From JBPOJN01 sp052033505 (GTDB lineage Bacteria > UBA10199 > JACPAL01 > GCA-016699445): DNA of 29,750 nt. Position numbers and translations under genes: made by a program. Positions 1 through 7,367 of the stretch are shown here, one piece after another (the stretch's first letter is position 1; every line of letters starts with the position of its first letter). The notes under the pieces were generated by a model, which had not been told where the DNA came from, did no database searches, and saw only the letters and a list, made by a program, of their open reading frames with translations. The DNA is taken from contig JBPOJN010000072.1 of assembly GCA_052033505.1 (NCBI GenBank), positions 1 through 29,750 on the forward strand, in the 5' to 3' direction.

Positions 1-1
1 T

Positions 2-82
2 CACTCCGGTATCGCCAAAAACAGACCGGGAGCCTTTGCTATCGAACGCTTGAAGCTTTATCCCGACCGCGTCGCTGCTTGA
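2..82 (+). CDS. 3' end of an unidentified gene (partial)
   Basis: Frame 2 is open from the window edge to a TGA at 80-82 and reads as 26 residues ending RLKLYPDRVAA. The residue mix is plausible for a protein C-terminus, and the stop lies 43 bases before the end of the convergent greB gene. The fragment is too short to recognise a family. Frame 1 is also open here to a TAG near 133, but it gives a less protein-like string. Confidence 0.35.
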   Translation, partial: HSGIAKNRPGAFAIERLKLYPDRVAA

Positions 83-125
83 TCAACTCACCTTCGTGTC
101 CGATATGTGTGGAACTAATACAAAA

Positions 126-668
126 TCAAAAATAGTTCACTTCGACAATTTCGAGCTCCCTCGGACCCTTCGGAGACTGGAAAGTCACCGTATCTCCTAC
201 GGTTTTTTTAAGGATCGCCGCGGCCAAGGGGGAGACCCAGCTGATGTCGTTTTTGGGTAAATCGATCTCGTCGACTCCGACGATCCGGTAGGTTTTTTGG
301 TCCCCGTCTTCGTCCCGTAGGGTGACCGTGGCGCCGAAAAAAACCTGGTCGCTGTCTCGTCCGGTCACATCCACAACTTCGGCATTTTGAATGCGTTTGG
401 TCAGGAAACGGATACGGCGGTCGATTTCACGCAAGCGCCGCTTGCCGTAAGTATAATCCGCATTCTCCGACCGGTCGCCGTTGCCGGCGGCCCAGGCGAT
501 GACTTCGCAGAGCTTGGGGCGCTCGTCGTTCATGAGGCGATGGAATTCGTCCTTCAGCTTTTTAAAGCCGGCGGGCGTGATGTAGTTTTTGCCGCCCGGG
601 GTTTTGACCTCGGGTTCGTCGTCGTCCGGTTCTTCGGCGGCGTCGTTGGAGACGAAGGCTTTGCTCAT
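126..668 (-). CDS. greB: Transcription elongation factor GreB
   Basis: The product (180 aa) binds the RNA polymerase secondary channel and stimulates cleavage of backtracked transcripts. After an acidic, low-complexity N-terminal extension of about 22 residues, the core starts at TPGGKNYITPAGFKKLKDE. It continues with the coiled-coil tip motif AAGNGDRSENADY, which carries the acidic residues that coordinate the catalytic Mg, then YGKRRLREIDRRIRFLTKR. The C-terminal FKBP-like domain contains DQVFFGATVTL and ISWVSPLA. The GDRSENADY and ISWVSP wording is GreB-type rather than GreA-type. Without the extension the length matches the family (about 158 aa). The gene is divergent from the carboxylase operon, and no clear Shine-Dalgarno sequence precedes the ATG. 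Confidence 0.95.
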   Translation of the reverse strand: MSKAFVSNDAAEEPDDDEPEVKTPGGKNYITPAGFKKLKDEFHRLMNDERPKLCEVIAWAAGNGDRSENADYTYGKRRLREIDRRIRFLTKRIQNAEVVDVTGRDSDQVFFGATVTLRDEDGDQKTYRIVGVDEIDLPKNDISWVSPLAAAILKKTVGDTVTFQSPKGPRELEIVEVNYF

Positions 669-749
669 GGTTTTTTGGGCTACAGGGACGGGGAGCGGAG
701 TCCAAGAAAATAATTTTGAATTTTTAAAACCACGTTGTAGAGGCCCTGA

Positions 750-2357
750 ATGGACATATTACCCACGCGGATCAAGACGGATTCTTCCGAATTTAAAGAC
801 AACCACGCCCACCTCTCGGGGCTCACCGAGACGCTGAAAAATAACTTAGAGAAGGTGCGGCAGGGCGGCGGGGCGGAGGCCGTGAAACGGCATCGCGCGC
901 GCGGGAAGTTCTTGGCGCGCGAACGCATCGAAAAAATCCTCGATCCGGGAGCGCCGTTTTTGGAGTTCTCCGCGTTGGCGGGCAATGGGTTGTACGACGA
1001 CGAGGCTCCGAGCGCGGGCGTGGTGACGGGTATCGGCGCGGTCCATGGACGTGAAGTTTTGTTCGTCGCGAACGACGCCACGGTCAAAGGCGGGACGTAT
1101 TATCCCCTGACCGTGAAGAAGCATTTGCGCGCGCAGGAAATCGCCCTCGAAAACAACCTGCCCTGCGTCTACCTCGTCGACTCCGGCGGGGCATTTCTGC
1201 CGCTCCAGGCGGAAGTTTTCCCGGATAAAGATCATTTCGGACGCATTTTTTACAATCAAGCCCGCATGTCCTCGCAGCGCATCCCGCAGGTCGCGATCGT
1301 GTGCGGTTCGTGCACGGCCGGCGGTGCATACGTGCCGGCGATGAGCGATGAAACCGTGATCGTCAAAGGCAACGGGACGATTTTCTTAGGAGGTCCGCCG
1401 TTGGTGAAGGCCGCGACGGGCGAAGAAGTTAGCGCGGAAGATCTAGGCGGAGGTGACGTGCATTGCCGTAAGTCCGGCGTGACGGATCACCTCGCTCAGA
1501 ACGAAGAAGAAGCCTTCCGCGTCGCGCGGAACATTCTCTCGAACCTGAACCGTCCGCGTAAAACCCAGGTGGATTTCCTGCCGCCCGAAGAACCCTTGTA
1601 CGACCCGAAGGAATTGTACGGCGTCGTTTCAAAAGACCCGAAGAAGCCTTTCGATGTGCATGAAATCATCGCACGTCTGGTCGACGGCAGCCGTTTTCAT
1701 GAGTTCAAAGCGCTGTATGGCACGACGATCGTCTGCGGATTCGCCCGGATCATGGGCTATCCCGTCGGCATCGTCGCCAATAATGGCGTGTTATTTTCCG
1801 AAAGTGCGCTGAAGGCGGCTCACTTTATCGAGCTCTGCGGCCAGCGTGGAATTCCGTTGGTTTTCTTGCAAAATATCACGGGCTTCATGGTCGGCCGGAA
1901 ATACGAAAACGAAGGCATCGCGCGCGACGGAGCCAAGATGGTCACCGCGGTCGCATGCGCCAACGTCCCGAAATTTACCGTCGTGATCGGCGGCTCACAC
2001 GGCGCCGGAAATTACGCCATGTGCGGGCGCGCCTACAGCCCGCGCCAGCTCTGGATGTGGCCGAACTCCCGCATCTCCGTCATGGGCGGCGAGCAGGCCG
2101 CGACGGTGCTGACGACGGTTAAAAAAGATCAGTTGAAGGAAAAAGGTCAGGCGTTTTCAGCCGAGGACGAACAGAAGATCAAAGCGCCTATTCTCGAGAA
2201 ATACGAAAAAGAAGGCAGTGTTTATTACAGCACGGCGCGGCTATGGGACGATGGCGTCATCGATCCGGCGCAGACGCGGATGGTGTTGGGGTTAGGAATA
2301 TCCTCCGCTTTGAATGCTCCCATCCCCAAAACCGATTTCGGCGTTTTCAGAATGTAA
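750..2357 (+). CDS. mccB: Methylcrotonoyl-CoA carboxylase, beta (carboxyltransferase) subunit
   Basis: This 535-aa carboxyltransferase moves CO2 from carboxybiotin to 3-methylcrotonyl-CoA, giving 3-methylglutaconyl-CoA in leucine breakdown. The N-terminus (LPTRIKTDSSEF, then a Gly-rich stretch and RHRARGKFLARERI) is the usual MCC-beta opening. The N-terminal crotonase-fold half carries GSCTAGGAYVPAM (from about residue 186) and IFLGGPPLVKAATGE. The C-terminal half carries FLQNITGFMVGRKYE and GGSHGAGNYAMCGRAY (from residue 414). Length and motifs fit MCC beta (LiuB) better than propionyl- or acetyl-CoA carboxylase beta. A GAGG at 740-743 sits six bases before the ATG. It is the first gene of a four-gene operon with the hydratase, the biotin subunit and HMG-CoA lyase, which strongly supports the substrate call. 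Confidence 0.95.
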   Translation: MDILPTRIKTDSSEFKDNHAHLSGLTETLKNNLEKVRQGGGAEAVKRHRARGKFLARERIEKILDPGAPFLEFSALAGNGLYDDEAPSAGVVTGIGAVHGREVLFVANDATVKGGTYYPLTVKKHLRAQEIALENNLPCVYLVDSGGAFLPLQAEVFPDKDHFGRIFYNQARMSSQRIPQVAIVCGSCTAGGAYVPAMSDETVIVKGNGTIFLGGPPLVKAATGEEVSAEDLGGGDVHCRKSGVTDHLAQNEEEAFRVARNILSNLNRPRKTQVDFLPPEEPLYDPKELYGVVSKDPKKPFDVHEIIARLVDGSRFHEFKALYGTTIVCGFARIMGYPVGIVANNGVLFSESALKAAHFIELCGQRGIPLVFLQNITGFMVGRKYENEGIARDGAKMVTAVACANVPKFTVVIGGSHGAGNYAMCGRAYSPRQLWMWPNSRISVMGGEQAATVLTTVKKDQLKEKGQAFSAEDEQKIKAPILEKYEKEGSVYYSTARLWDDGVIDPAQTRMVLGLGISSALNAPIPKTDFGVFRM

Positions 2358-2363
2358 AAATTT

Positions 2364-3143
2364 ATGTCGACGATTGTTGTCTCCAAAAACGGTCCCATTA
2401 CGCGCATCCACCTGAACCGGCCCGAGGTGCGTAACGCTTTCAATGACGAATTGATCGCGGAGCTGACCGTGGCGCTCAAGAAAATCGCCAAGGACGACGG
2501 CGTGCGCGTCGTGATCCTCGCGGGCGAGGGTGATTTTTTCTGCGCCGGCGCTGATTTGAATTGGATGAAGTCCTTCGTCGGCGCGAGCCGTAAGGCCAAC
2601 GAAGCCGACGCGAAGCGGCTGGCGAATTTGCTACAGATTTTGAACGAATGCCCGAAGCCCACGATCGCTCAAGTCCACGGCGCCGCCGTCGGCGGAGGCG
2701 TCGGCCTGCTCGCGGCTTGCGACATCGTCGTAGCTCGCGAAGGGACGGTTTTCGCCCTGGCTGAAGTGAAGCTCGGTTTGATTCCCGCGACGATCTCTCC
2801 GTACGTATTGCCGCGCATGGGCGTCTCCGCTGCGCGTCGCTATTTCCTGACGGGAGAGCGTTTTGGTGCCGACGTCGCTCTGCGCGTGGGGCTCGTGCAG
2901 GAGGTCGTCCCCGCGGAACGCTTTCCGGCGGCGGTCGACGAGATCGCACGGCACTTGCTATCTTCGGGGCCCGAAGCCGTCAAAGAATCCAAGATTTTGA
3001 TCCGTAAAGTCGGCGGTGCCGCCGGAAAAGCTGTCGTTGCCGGTACAGTGCGAAAGATCGCCGCCTTGCGCTCCACGCCGGAGGCCCAAGAAGGCATGAA
3101 GGCCTTTTTGGAAAAAAGAAAGCCCGGCTGGCATGCTTCGTAA
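2364..3143 (+). CDS. liuC: Enoyl-CoA hydratase family, probable methylglutaconyl-CoA hydratase
   Basis: The product (259 aa) is a crotonase-fold enzyme, inferred to hydrate 3-methylglutaconyl-CoA to HMG-CoA. Visible motifs are the oxyanion-hole strand FFCAGADLNWMK near residues 53-64, the second oxyanion loop HGAAVGGGVGLLAACDIVVA, and AEVKLGLIPATISPYV with the conserved catalytic-region Glu. The LNWMK and IPATISPYV wording is typical of LiuC/AtuE-type hydratases rather than of FadB-type or isomerase members. It starts six bases after the beta subunit stop and overlaps the next gene by 11 bases, so translational coupling is likely. Substrate specificity rests on the operon context. The family assignment itself is secure. 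Confidence 0.87.
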   Translation: MSTIVVSKNGPITRIHLNRPEVRNAFNDELIAELTVALKKIAKDDGVRVVILAGEGDFFCAGADLNWMKSFVGASRKANEADAKRLANLLQILNECPKPTIAQVHGAAVGGGVGLLAACDIVVAREGTVFALAEVKLGLIPATISPYVLPRMGVSAARRYFLTGERFGADVALRVGLVQEVVPAERFPAAVDEIARHLLSSGPEAVKESKILIRKVGGAAGKAVVAGTVRKIAALRSTPEAQEGMKAFLEKRKPGWHAS

Positions 3144-3600
3144 AGTCCTCATCGCCAACCGCGGCGAGATCGCCGTCCGCATCCAGAGAAGCCTGCGCAA
3201 GCTGGGGATCAAATCCGTTGCGATTCATTCTGACCCTGACGCTCAGGCCCTTCACGTGAAAAACGCCGACGAAGCCTACTCCCTCGACGGCACGCGTTCG
3301 GCCGACACTTATCTCAATATCCCCAAGATCCTCGCGATCGCGAAACAGTCGGGCGCCGACGCGGTCCATCCGGGCTACGGATTTCTCTCGGAAAATGCGC
3401 GGTTCGCGGAGGAGTGCGCGAAGGCCGGCCTCACGTTCATCGGCCCCTCGCCGCACGCGATGCGTGCCATGGGCGATAAGATAGGCGCCCGTAACATCCT
3501 TCAAAATCAAGACGTTCCCTTGGTGCCTGGCACCCAAGAGCCTTTGAGCGACGTCGCGGTGCTTCAAAGTTTGGCGGAAAAATTCGGCTATCCCGTCTAG
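3133..3600 (+). CDS. N-terminal fragment of mccA (biotin carboxylase N-domain), ends at the premature TAG
   Basis: This is the 155-aa product expected if the TAG terminates translation. It contains the whole biotin carboxylase N-terminal domain (ANRGEIAVRI to about residue 115) but stops just before the ATP-grasp glycine loop, so it cannot bind ATP or carboxylate biotin alone. The start ATG overlaps the hydratase stop by 11 bases and matches the family start. It is part of the interrupted gene listed separately. Confidence 0.55.
   Translation: MLRKVLIANRGEIAVRIQRSLRKLGIKSVAIHSDPDAQALHVKNADEAYSLDGTRSADTYLNIPKILAIAKQSGADAVHPGYGFLSENARFAEECAKAGLTFIGPSPHAMRAMGDKIGARNILQNQDVPLVPGTQEPLSDVAVLQSLAEKFGYPV
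3598..3600 (+). other. In-frame TAG codon inside mccA
   Basis: TAG follows GGC TAT CCC GTC (GYPV) and precedes CTT AAG GCA GCG GCT (LKAAA). Biotin carboxylases have an uninterrupted hydrophobic pair before KAAAGGGGKGM here. TTG is a frequent Leu codon in the neighbouring genes, so a one-base change is the simplest origin. Confidence 0.95.
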
Positions 3601-3633
3601 CTTAAGGCAGCGGCTGGCGGAGGCGGAAAAGGC

Positions 3634-4878
3634 ATGCGGGTCGTGCGTCGTCCGGACGAGTTGGGCGAGTCGCTCGCATCGGCACAGCGCGAATCCAAAA
3701 ACGCCTTCGGAGACGACCGCGTCTTTCTTGAGAAATACATCGAGAACCCCCGCCACATTGAAATTCAAATCCTGGCCGATCGCCACGGGAATACGGTGCA
3801 TCTCTTCGAGCGTGAGTGTTCGCTGCAACGCCGCCATCAGAAGGTCATCGAAGAAACTCCCAGCGTGGCGCTGACGCCGGAGATGCGCGAAAAAATGGGT
3901 GCGACCGCCGTCGCGATCGCGAAATTGATCGGTTACGAAAACGCGGGCACCGTCGAATTCATCACCGACCCGCAGGGAAACTATTATTTCCTCGAAGTGA
4001 ACACGCGTCTCCAAGTCGAGCATCCCGTGACGGAAATGATTACGGGAATCGACCTCGTGGAGGCTCAAGTGCGAGTCGCCGAAGGTAAATCATTGGACGT
4101 TATTATAGGGCCACGCCCTGTACCGTCCGGTACAGGGCACGCGATTGAATGCCGCATTTACGCCGAAGATCCCGAAAAGAATTTCATGCCGTCGATCGGG
4201 AAGATCACGGAATTGATCGAGCCGCGCAGCGACGGGATCCGCGTGGACTCGGGTATCTATGCGGGCTGGACGATCCCGATGGAATACGATCCCATGCTCG
4301 CAAAACTCATCGTGCACGCGCCGACGCGTCCGCAAGCGACCATGAAAATGATCGAAGCGCTGACGGCTTATAAGATCGGCGGCATCAAGACGAACATCCC
4401 GTTTTTGATCGATTTGCTCCGTCATCCGACGTTCTACGAAGGCCGCACCGAGACCGGCGTCATCGAAAAATATTTTTCGGATTGGTTGCCCGGCGCCGTC
4501 ATCGCCGAAGACCCGCTGACGCCGTGGCGTGATCAGTCGGGCTGGCGTTTAGGCGTCGAAGCCCGCGTCGATGAGGCTTGGCGGAAAGAATTGCAGGCCC
4601 TGCGCAAAAAAGACTTCGAATCCGCCCACGGCGGAGCGGTGGGGCATGGAGCGGGAGAGGCGATAGCGCCCATGCCCGGAACGATCACGAAAGTTTTCGT
4701 CGCCGACGGGCAGAAAGTGACCCAGGGGCAGGTTTTACTCACCTTAGAAGCCATGAAAATGGAGCATGCCATCGCGGCTCCGCGGGACGGCGTCGTCGCG
4801 AAGATCCGCTTCAAGGTCGCGGACAAGGTCGCCATGGGAGATAAACTTTTCGAGATGGCGGAAGAGGCCAAGGTATGA
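3634..4878 (+). CDS. C-terminal fragment of mccA (ATP-grasp, BC C-domain, biotin carrier)
   Basis: This is the longest reading after the TAG (414 aa from the ATG of GKGMRVV). Purine-rich sequence upstream (GGAGG at about 3617, AAAAGG just before the ATG) could permit reinitiation, but the product lacks the N-domain and the first half of the ATP-binding glycine loop. It keeps the catalytic ATP-grasp residues (FLEVNTRLQVEHPVTE), the C-terminal BC domain and the biotinylation motif EAMKMEH. It is more likely half of one gene than a real separate protein. Confidence 0.5.
   Translation: MRVVRRPDELGESLASAQRESKNAFGDDRVFLEKYIENPRHIEIQILADRHGNTVHLFERECSLQRRHQKVIEETPSVALTPEMREKMGATAVAIAKLIGYENAGTVEFITDPQGNYYFLEVNTRLQVEHPVTEMITGIDLVEAQVRVAEGKSLDVIIGPRPVPSGTGHAIECRIYAEDPEKNFMPSIGKITELIEPRSDGIRVDSGIYAGWTIPMEYDPMLAKLIVHAPTRPQATMKMIEALTAYKIGGIKTNIPFLIDLLRHPTFYEGRTETGVIEKYFSDWLPGAVIAEDPLTPWRDQSGWRLGVEARVDEAWRKELQALRKKDFESAHGGAVGHGAGEAIAPMPGTITKVFVADGQKVTQGQVLLTLEAMKMEHAIAAPRDGVVAKIRFKVADKVAMGDKLFEMAEEAKV
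4115..4138 (+). repeat. REP-like palindrome, copy 1 (inside mccA coding sequence)
   Basis: Perfect inverted repeat with 11-base arms, GCCCTGTACCG and CGGTACAGGGC, separated by TC. It is read in frame as part of PRPVPSGTG, in the variable loop just before the conserved GHAIECR of biotin carboxylase. The loop is about three residues longer than in E. coli AccC from memory. A nearly identical sequence lies at 12743-12763 in inverse orientation. Confidence 0.8.
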
Positions 4879-5780
4879 CGGCGTATCCTAAAAAAGTCAA
4901 AATCGTCGAGGTCGGCGCGCGCGATGGGTTGCAGAACGAAAAAGAAACGATTCAGACGTCCGACAAGATCAAGTTCATCGATTTGCTGACGGACTCAGGG
5001 CTTCCCGTCATCGAGGCCACAAGCTTCGTCTCCCCGAAATGGGTGCCGCAGCTCGCCGACGCTTCGCAGGTTTTCATCAATATCAAGAAACCCAAAGGCG
5101 TTTTCTATCCCGTCCTCGTTCCGAACGTGAAGGGTCTTGAGCGTGCGGTATTGTCCGGTGTGAAGAATATCGCGGTCTTCACGGCCGCCTCGGAAACTTT
5201 CACGCAAAAAAACACGAACATGACGATTGAGGACTCGTTGAAAGCCATCGCGGACGTCGCGCAACAGGCCGCGCGCATGGGGCTTTGGGTTCGTGGCTAC
5301 GTGTCCACCGGGTTCGTGTGTCCTTATGAAGGCCGGGTCGCGCCCGACAAGGTGATCGCGGTCGTGTCACGATTGTTGGAATTGGGTATCCACGAAATCT
5401 CCCTCGGAGACACGATCGGCGCCGCGGTGCCGACCAATGTCGAGTCCTTGCTCGAAAAGTTGCTGCCCGTCGTCGCCTCGAAAAAATCCGCTTTGGCCAT
5501 GCATTTTCACGATACGCGCGGCACGGCTTTGGCCAACATCCTCAAGTCCCTCGAAATGGGCATTACCATCTTGGATTCTTCCGCCGGAGGGTTAGGCGGA
5601 TGCCCGTACGCGCCCGGCGCCTCGGGAAACGTCGCGACTGAGGACGTCTTGTACATGCTGCACGCCATGGGCATCGAAACCGGCGTCTCGCTGGAAAAAG
5701 TCGCCGAGGCCTCGCGTTTTATCGGAAGCGTGCTCGGCCGTCCCTTGCCCTCCAAATATCTTCAGTCTTGCCGCGGTTGA
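4875..5780 (+). CDS. mvaB: Hydroxymethylglutaryl-CoA lyase
   Basis: The product (301 aa) cleaves HMG-CoA to acetyl-CoA and acetoacetate, the last step of leucine degradation. The TIM-barrel opening VKIVEVGARDGLQNEK contains the catalytic Arg16-Asp17. EATSFVSPKWVPQLAD follows. MHFHDTRG supplies metal-binding His residues. The signature GGLGGCPYAPGASGN carries the active-site Cys243. No N-terminal targeting extension is present and the length is normal for bacterial LiuE/MvaB. The ATG overlaps the biotin subunit stop by four bases (ATGA), so translation is probably coupled to the upstream gene. A premature stop upstream could therefore also lower lyase synthesis. Confidence 0.96.
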   Translation: MTAYPKKVKIVEVGARDGLQNEKETIQTSDKIKFIDLLTDSGLPVIEATSFVSPKWVPQLADASQVFINIKKPKGVFYPVLVPNVKGLERAVLSGVKNIAVFTAASETFTQKNTNMTIEDSLKAIADVAQQAARMGLWVRGYVSTGFVCPYEGRVAPDKVIAVVSRLLELGIHEISLGDTIGAAVPTNVESLLEKLLPVVASKKSALAMHFHDTRGTALANILKSLEMGITILDSSAGGLGGCPYAPGASGNVATEDVLYMLHAMGIETGVSLEKVAEASRFIGSVLGRPLPSKYLQSCRG

Positions 5781-5816
5781 TCGGGCCGCTCTAGAGTTAC
5801 TTCACGGGAGATTCCT

Positions 5817-6515
5817 ATGATCAAACTTCGTCCGTCCGCCGAGCGTGGGCACTTCGATCACGGTTGGCTGAACACCTATCACACGTTTTCGTTCTCCGAT
5901 TATTATGACCCGCAGTGGATGGGGTTTCGTACCTTGCGCGTCATCAACGAAGATTTCGTCGCCGCCGGCCAAGGGTTTCCCACGCATCCTCACCGCGACA
6001 TGGAGATCGTCACTTACGTTCTCAGCGGCGCCTTGAAACATAAAGACAGCATGGGCACCAGCTCCGTCATCGTGCCCGGTGAAGTCCAGCGCATGAGCGC
6101 AGGCTCCGGCGTGACCCACAGCGAGTTTAATCCTTCCAAGACCGAGCCGATCCATCTGCTGCAGATCTGGATCTTGACCGAAAAGAACGGGATCCAGCCC
6201 GGTTACGAGCAGAAAACCTTCACCGACGAAGACAAAAAAAAGAAACTCCGCCTGATCGCATCGCGCGACGGACGCGACGGATCCGTGACCATCCATCAGG
6301 ACACGGATATTTACGCGACGATCCTGGAATCCGGAGAGAACGTGAGTCATGCGTTGAAACCGAAACGCCACGCCTGGGTGCAAGTGGCGCGCGGTGAAGT
6401 GACGGTCAACGGTCAGGCTTTGAAGCAGGGTGACGGTGCGGGTTTGAGCGAGGAAGCGGCGGTGACGTTAGAGGGTTTAAAAAACGCCGAAGTGCTTCTC
6501 TTCGACATGCCTTAA
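5817..6515 (+). CDS. Pirin family protein (YhhW-like bicupin)
   Basis: This 232-aa bicupin resembles E. coli YhhW, a metal-dependent quercetinase in vitro, though the physiological role of most pirins is unknown. The N-terminal cupin has WLNTYHTFSFSDYYDP and THPHRDMEIVTYVLSG. The four expected metal ligands are visible as His57, His59, His101 and Glu103 (GVTHSEFN), at the same numbers as I recall for YhhW. The second cupin half is degenerate, as is usual. GGGAG lies about nine bases before the ATG. It starts 36 bases after the lyase gene with no terminator seen between, so it may be the last gene of that transcript. It ends tail to tail with the minus-strand hydrolase, sharing four bases. Confidence 0.93.
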   Translation: MIKLRPSAERGHFDHGWLNTYHTFSFSDYYDPQWMGFRTLRVINEDFVAAGQGFPTHPHRDMEIVTYVLSGALKHKDSMGTSSVIVPGEVQRMSAGSGVTHSEFNPSKTEPIHLLQIWILTEKNGIQPGYEQKTFTDEDKKKKLRLIASRDGRDGSVTIHQDTDIYATILESGENVSHALKPKRHAWVQVARGEVTVNGQALKQGDGAGLSEEAAVTLEGLKNAEVLLFDMP

Positions 6516-7297
6516 CGCATGAATTCCAGCATGGCCTTGACCGACAGACCGTCGTCGCGGCTTAAGCCTTCCGCGGTTTCGAAGTGGTTTTGATCCGGTA
6601 TTTCGATCAGTTTCGCGGGCACGCCTTGGGCCGCGCAGGTTTCGGAAAGTTTTAAGGCCTGCTCGCGGAAGTCTCGCGGTTCCTTCGATCCATAAAGTAT
6701 CAAAAACGGCGGACTTCCGGAATCTACGAATCTTAAAATCGACGCTTCTTTAGGCCATTGGTCGTCAGAGGCCTTCCCCTGAAAGCGACGCGCGTAATAA
6801 GACAGCCGCTTTTCAATTTCATAACCCGCGCCGCTGACCGCGATGACGCCGGCCACGTCTTTTTTCCCGCCCAGAAGGTCCGGATCCAAGGCCACCCGCG
6901 CCGCCAATTGAGCCCCCGCCGAATGCCCCGAAACGAAAAGTCGCGAGGCGTCTCCGCCGTACTCCGCCGCATGATCGCGCACCCAGGACACCGCCGCGGC
7001 CACGTCCCGAAGCTGTTCCCGCCAGGAAACCACCGGAATCAGCCGGTAATTGATCACGGCCGTCAGGATGCCGGCCCGCGCGAAGATGTTGCCGATGTCT
7101 TCGTAGATTCTATGCCCGTCGACTTCGAGATTTTTATCGCCTTCGGTCCAACCGCCGCCGTGGATGAAGATGAGAACGGGGGTATTTGTGGCTTTAGAGG
7201 GTTGGTAAAGGTCGAGGGATTGTTTGGGGTTGTTGCTGGAAGAATAGGGGATGTTGTGAATAACAGTTGATCCGTTGTCAGAGAGTGGGGGAGACAT
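6512..7297 (-). CDS. Alpha/beta hydrolase, carboxylesterase/kynurenine formamidase-like
   Basis: This 261-aa serine hydrolase of the hormone-sensitive lipase-like group shows the oxyanion motif HGGGW (residues 46-50), the nucleophile elbow GHSAG (Ser126), and a late DQNHFE that supplies the His of the triad. LRDVAAAVSWVRDHAAEYGGD before the elbow is common in BD-FAE/kynurenine formamidase-like esterases, which is the closest type I can suggest. No signal peptide is seen, so it is probably cytoplasmic. The substrate is unknown. It is transcribed alone and convergent with the pirin gene. A sigma70-like promoter lies just upstream. Confidence 0.88.
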   Translation of the reverse strand: MSPPLSDNGSTVIHNIPYSSSNNPKQSLDLYQPSKATNTPVLIFIHGGGWTEGDKNLEVDGHRIYEDIGNIFARAGILTAVINYRLIPVVSWREQLRDVAAAVSWVRDHAAEYGGDASRLFVSGHSAGAQLAARVALDPDLLGGKKDVAGVIAVSGAGYEIEKRLSYYARRFQGKASDDQWPKEASILRFVDSGSPPFLILYGSKEPRDFREQALKLSETCAAQGVPAKLIEIPDQNHFETAEGLSRDDGLSVKAMLEFMR

Positions 7298-7309
7298 AAG
7301 CAGGATTGT

Positions 7310-7337
7310 CTTATAAAGGGTCGAAAAAACAGAGCAA
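7310..7337 (-). promoter_or_regulatory. Predicted sigma70-type promoter of the alpha/beta hydrolase
   Basis: On the minus strand, TTGCTC (7332-7337) and TATAAG (7310-7315) are separated by 16 bases. The -10 ends 12 bases before the ATG, leaving little room for a leader and no good Shine-Dalgarno sequence. Confidence 0.5.
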
Positions 7338-7367
7338 CGATTATCGCGGGTACAACGAGAACAAAGT

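Larger units (their letters stand above)
3133..4878 (+). pseudogene. mccA: Methylcrotonoyl-CoA carboxylase alpha (biotin) subunit gene interrupted by an in-frame TAG
   Basis: Read through the TAG, this is a 581-codon biotin-dependent carboxylase alpha subunit. It has a biotin carboxylase N-domain (KVLIANRGEIAVRI at the start, HPGYGFLSEN), an ATP-grasp domain (GGGGKGM loop, ERECSLQRRHQKVIEE, FLEVNTRLQVEHPVTE), and a biotin carboxyl carrier domain (EAMKMEH, biotinyl Lys542). The stop at 3598-3600 is codon 156, between GYPV and LKAAAGGGGKGM, where relatives have a hydrophobic residue. A single T-to-A change from TTG (Leu) would explain it. The frame is intact on both sides, with no indel or other lesion. 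Possible explanations are a recent nonsense mutation, a sequencing or consensus error, or suppression. The region between the BC core and the carrier is shorter than in most MCC alpha subunits (total usually about 650 aa). A palindromic repeat lies in the coding frame at 4115-4138. The 3' end overlaps the lyase start (ATGA). Confidence 0.85.

Noticed and set aside
3519..3538. Second palindrome in mccA around GGTGCC-T-GGCACC
   Set aside because: The bases encode the conserved VPGT of biotin carboxylases and no second copy is seen in the window, so coincidence with coding is the simpler reading.
3598..3600. Genome-wide reassignment of TAG to a sense codon
   Set aside because: TAG is the natural stop of hemB (24866-24868), the lipoprotein gene and the Tudor-knot gene at the expected protein ends, so the code is standard here.
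2980..4068. 362-codon open frame on the minus strand
   Set aside because: It lies fully antisense to the hydratase and mccA genes, which have clear family motifs; it is a shadow frame in GC-rich sequence.
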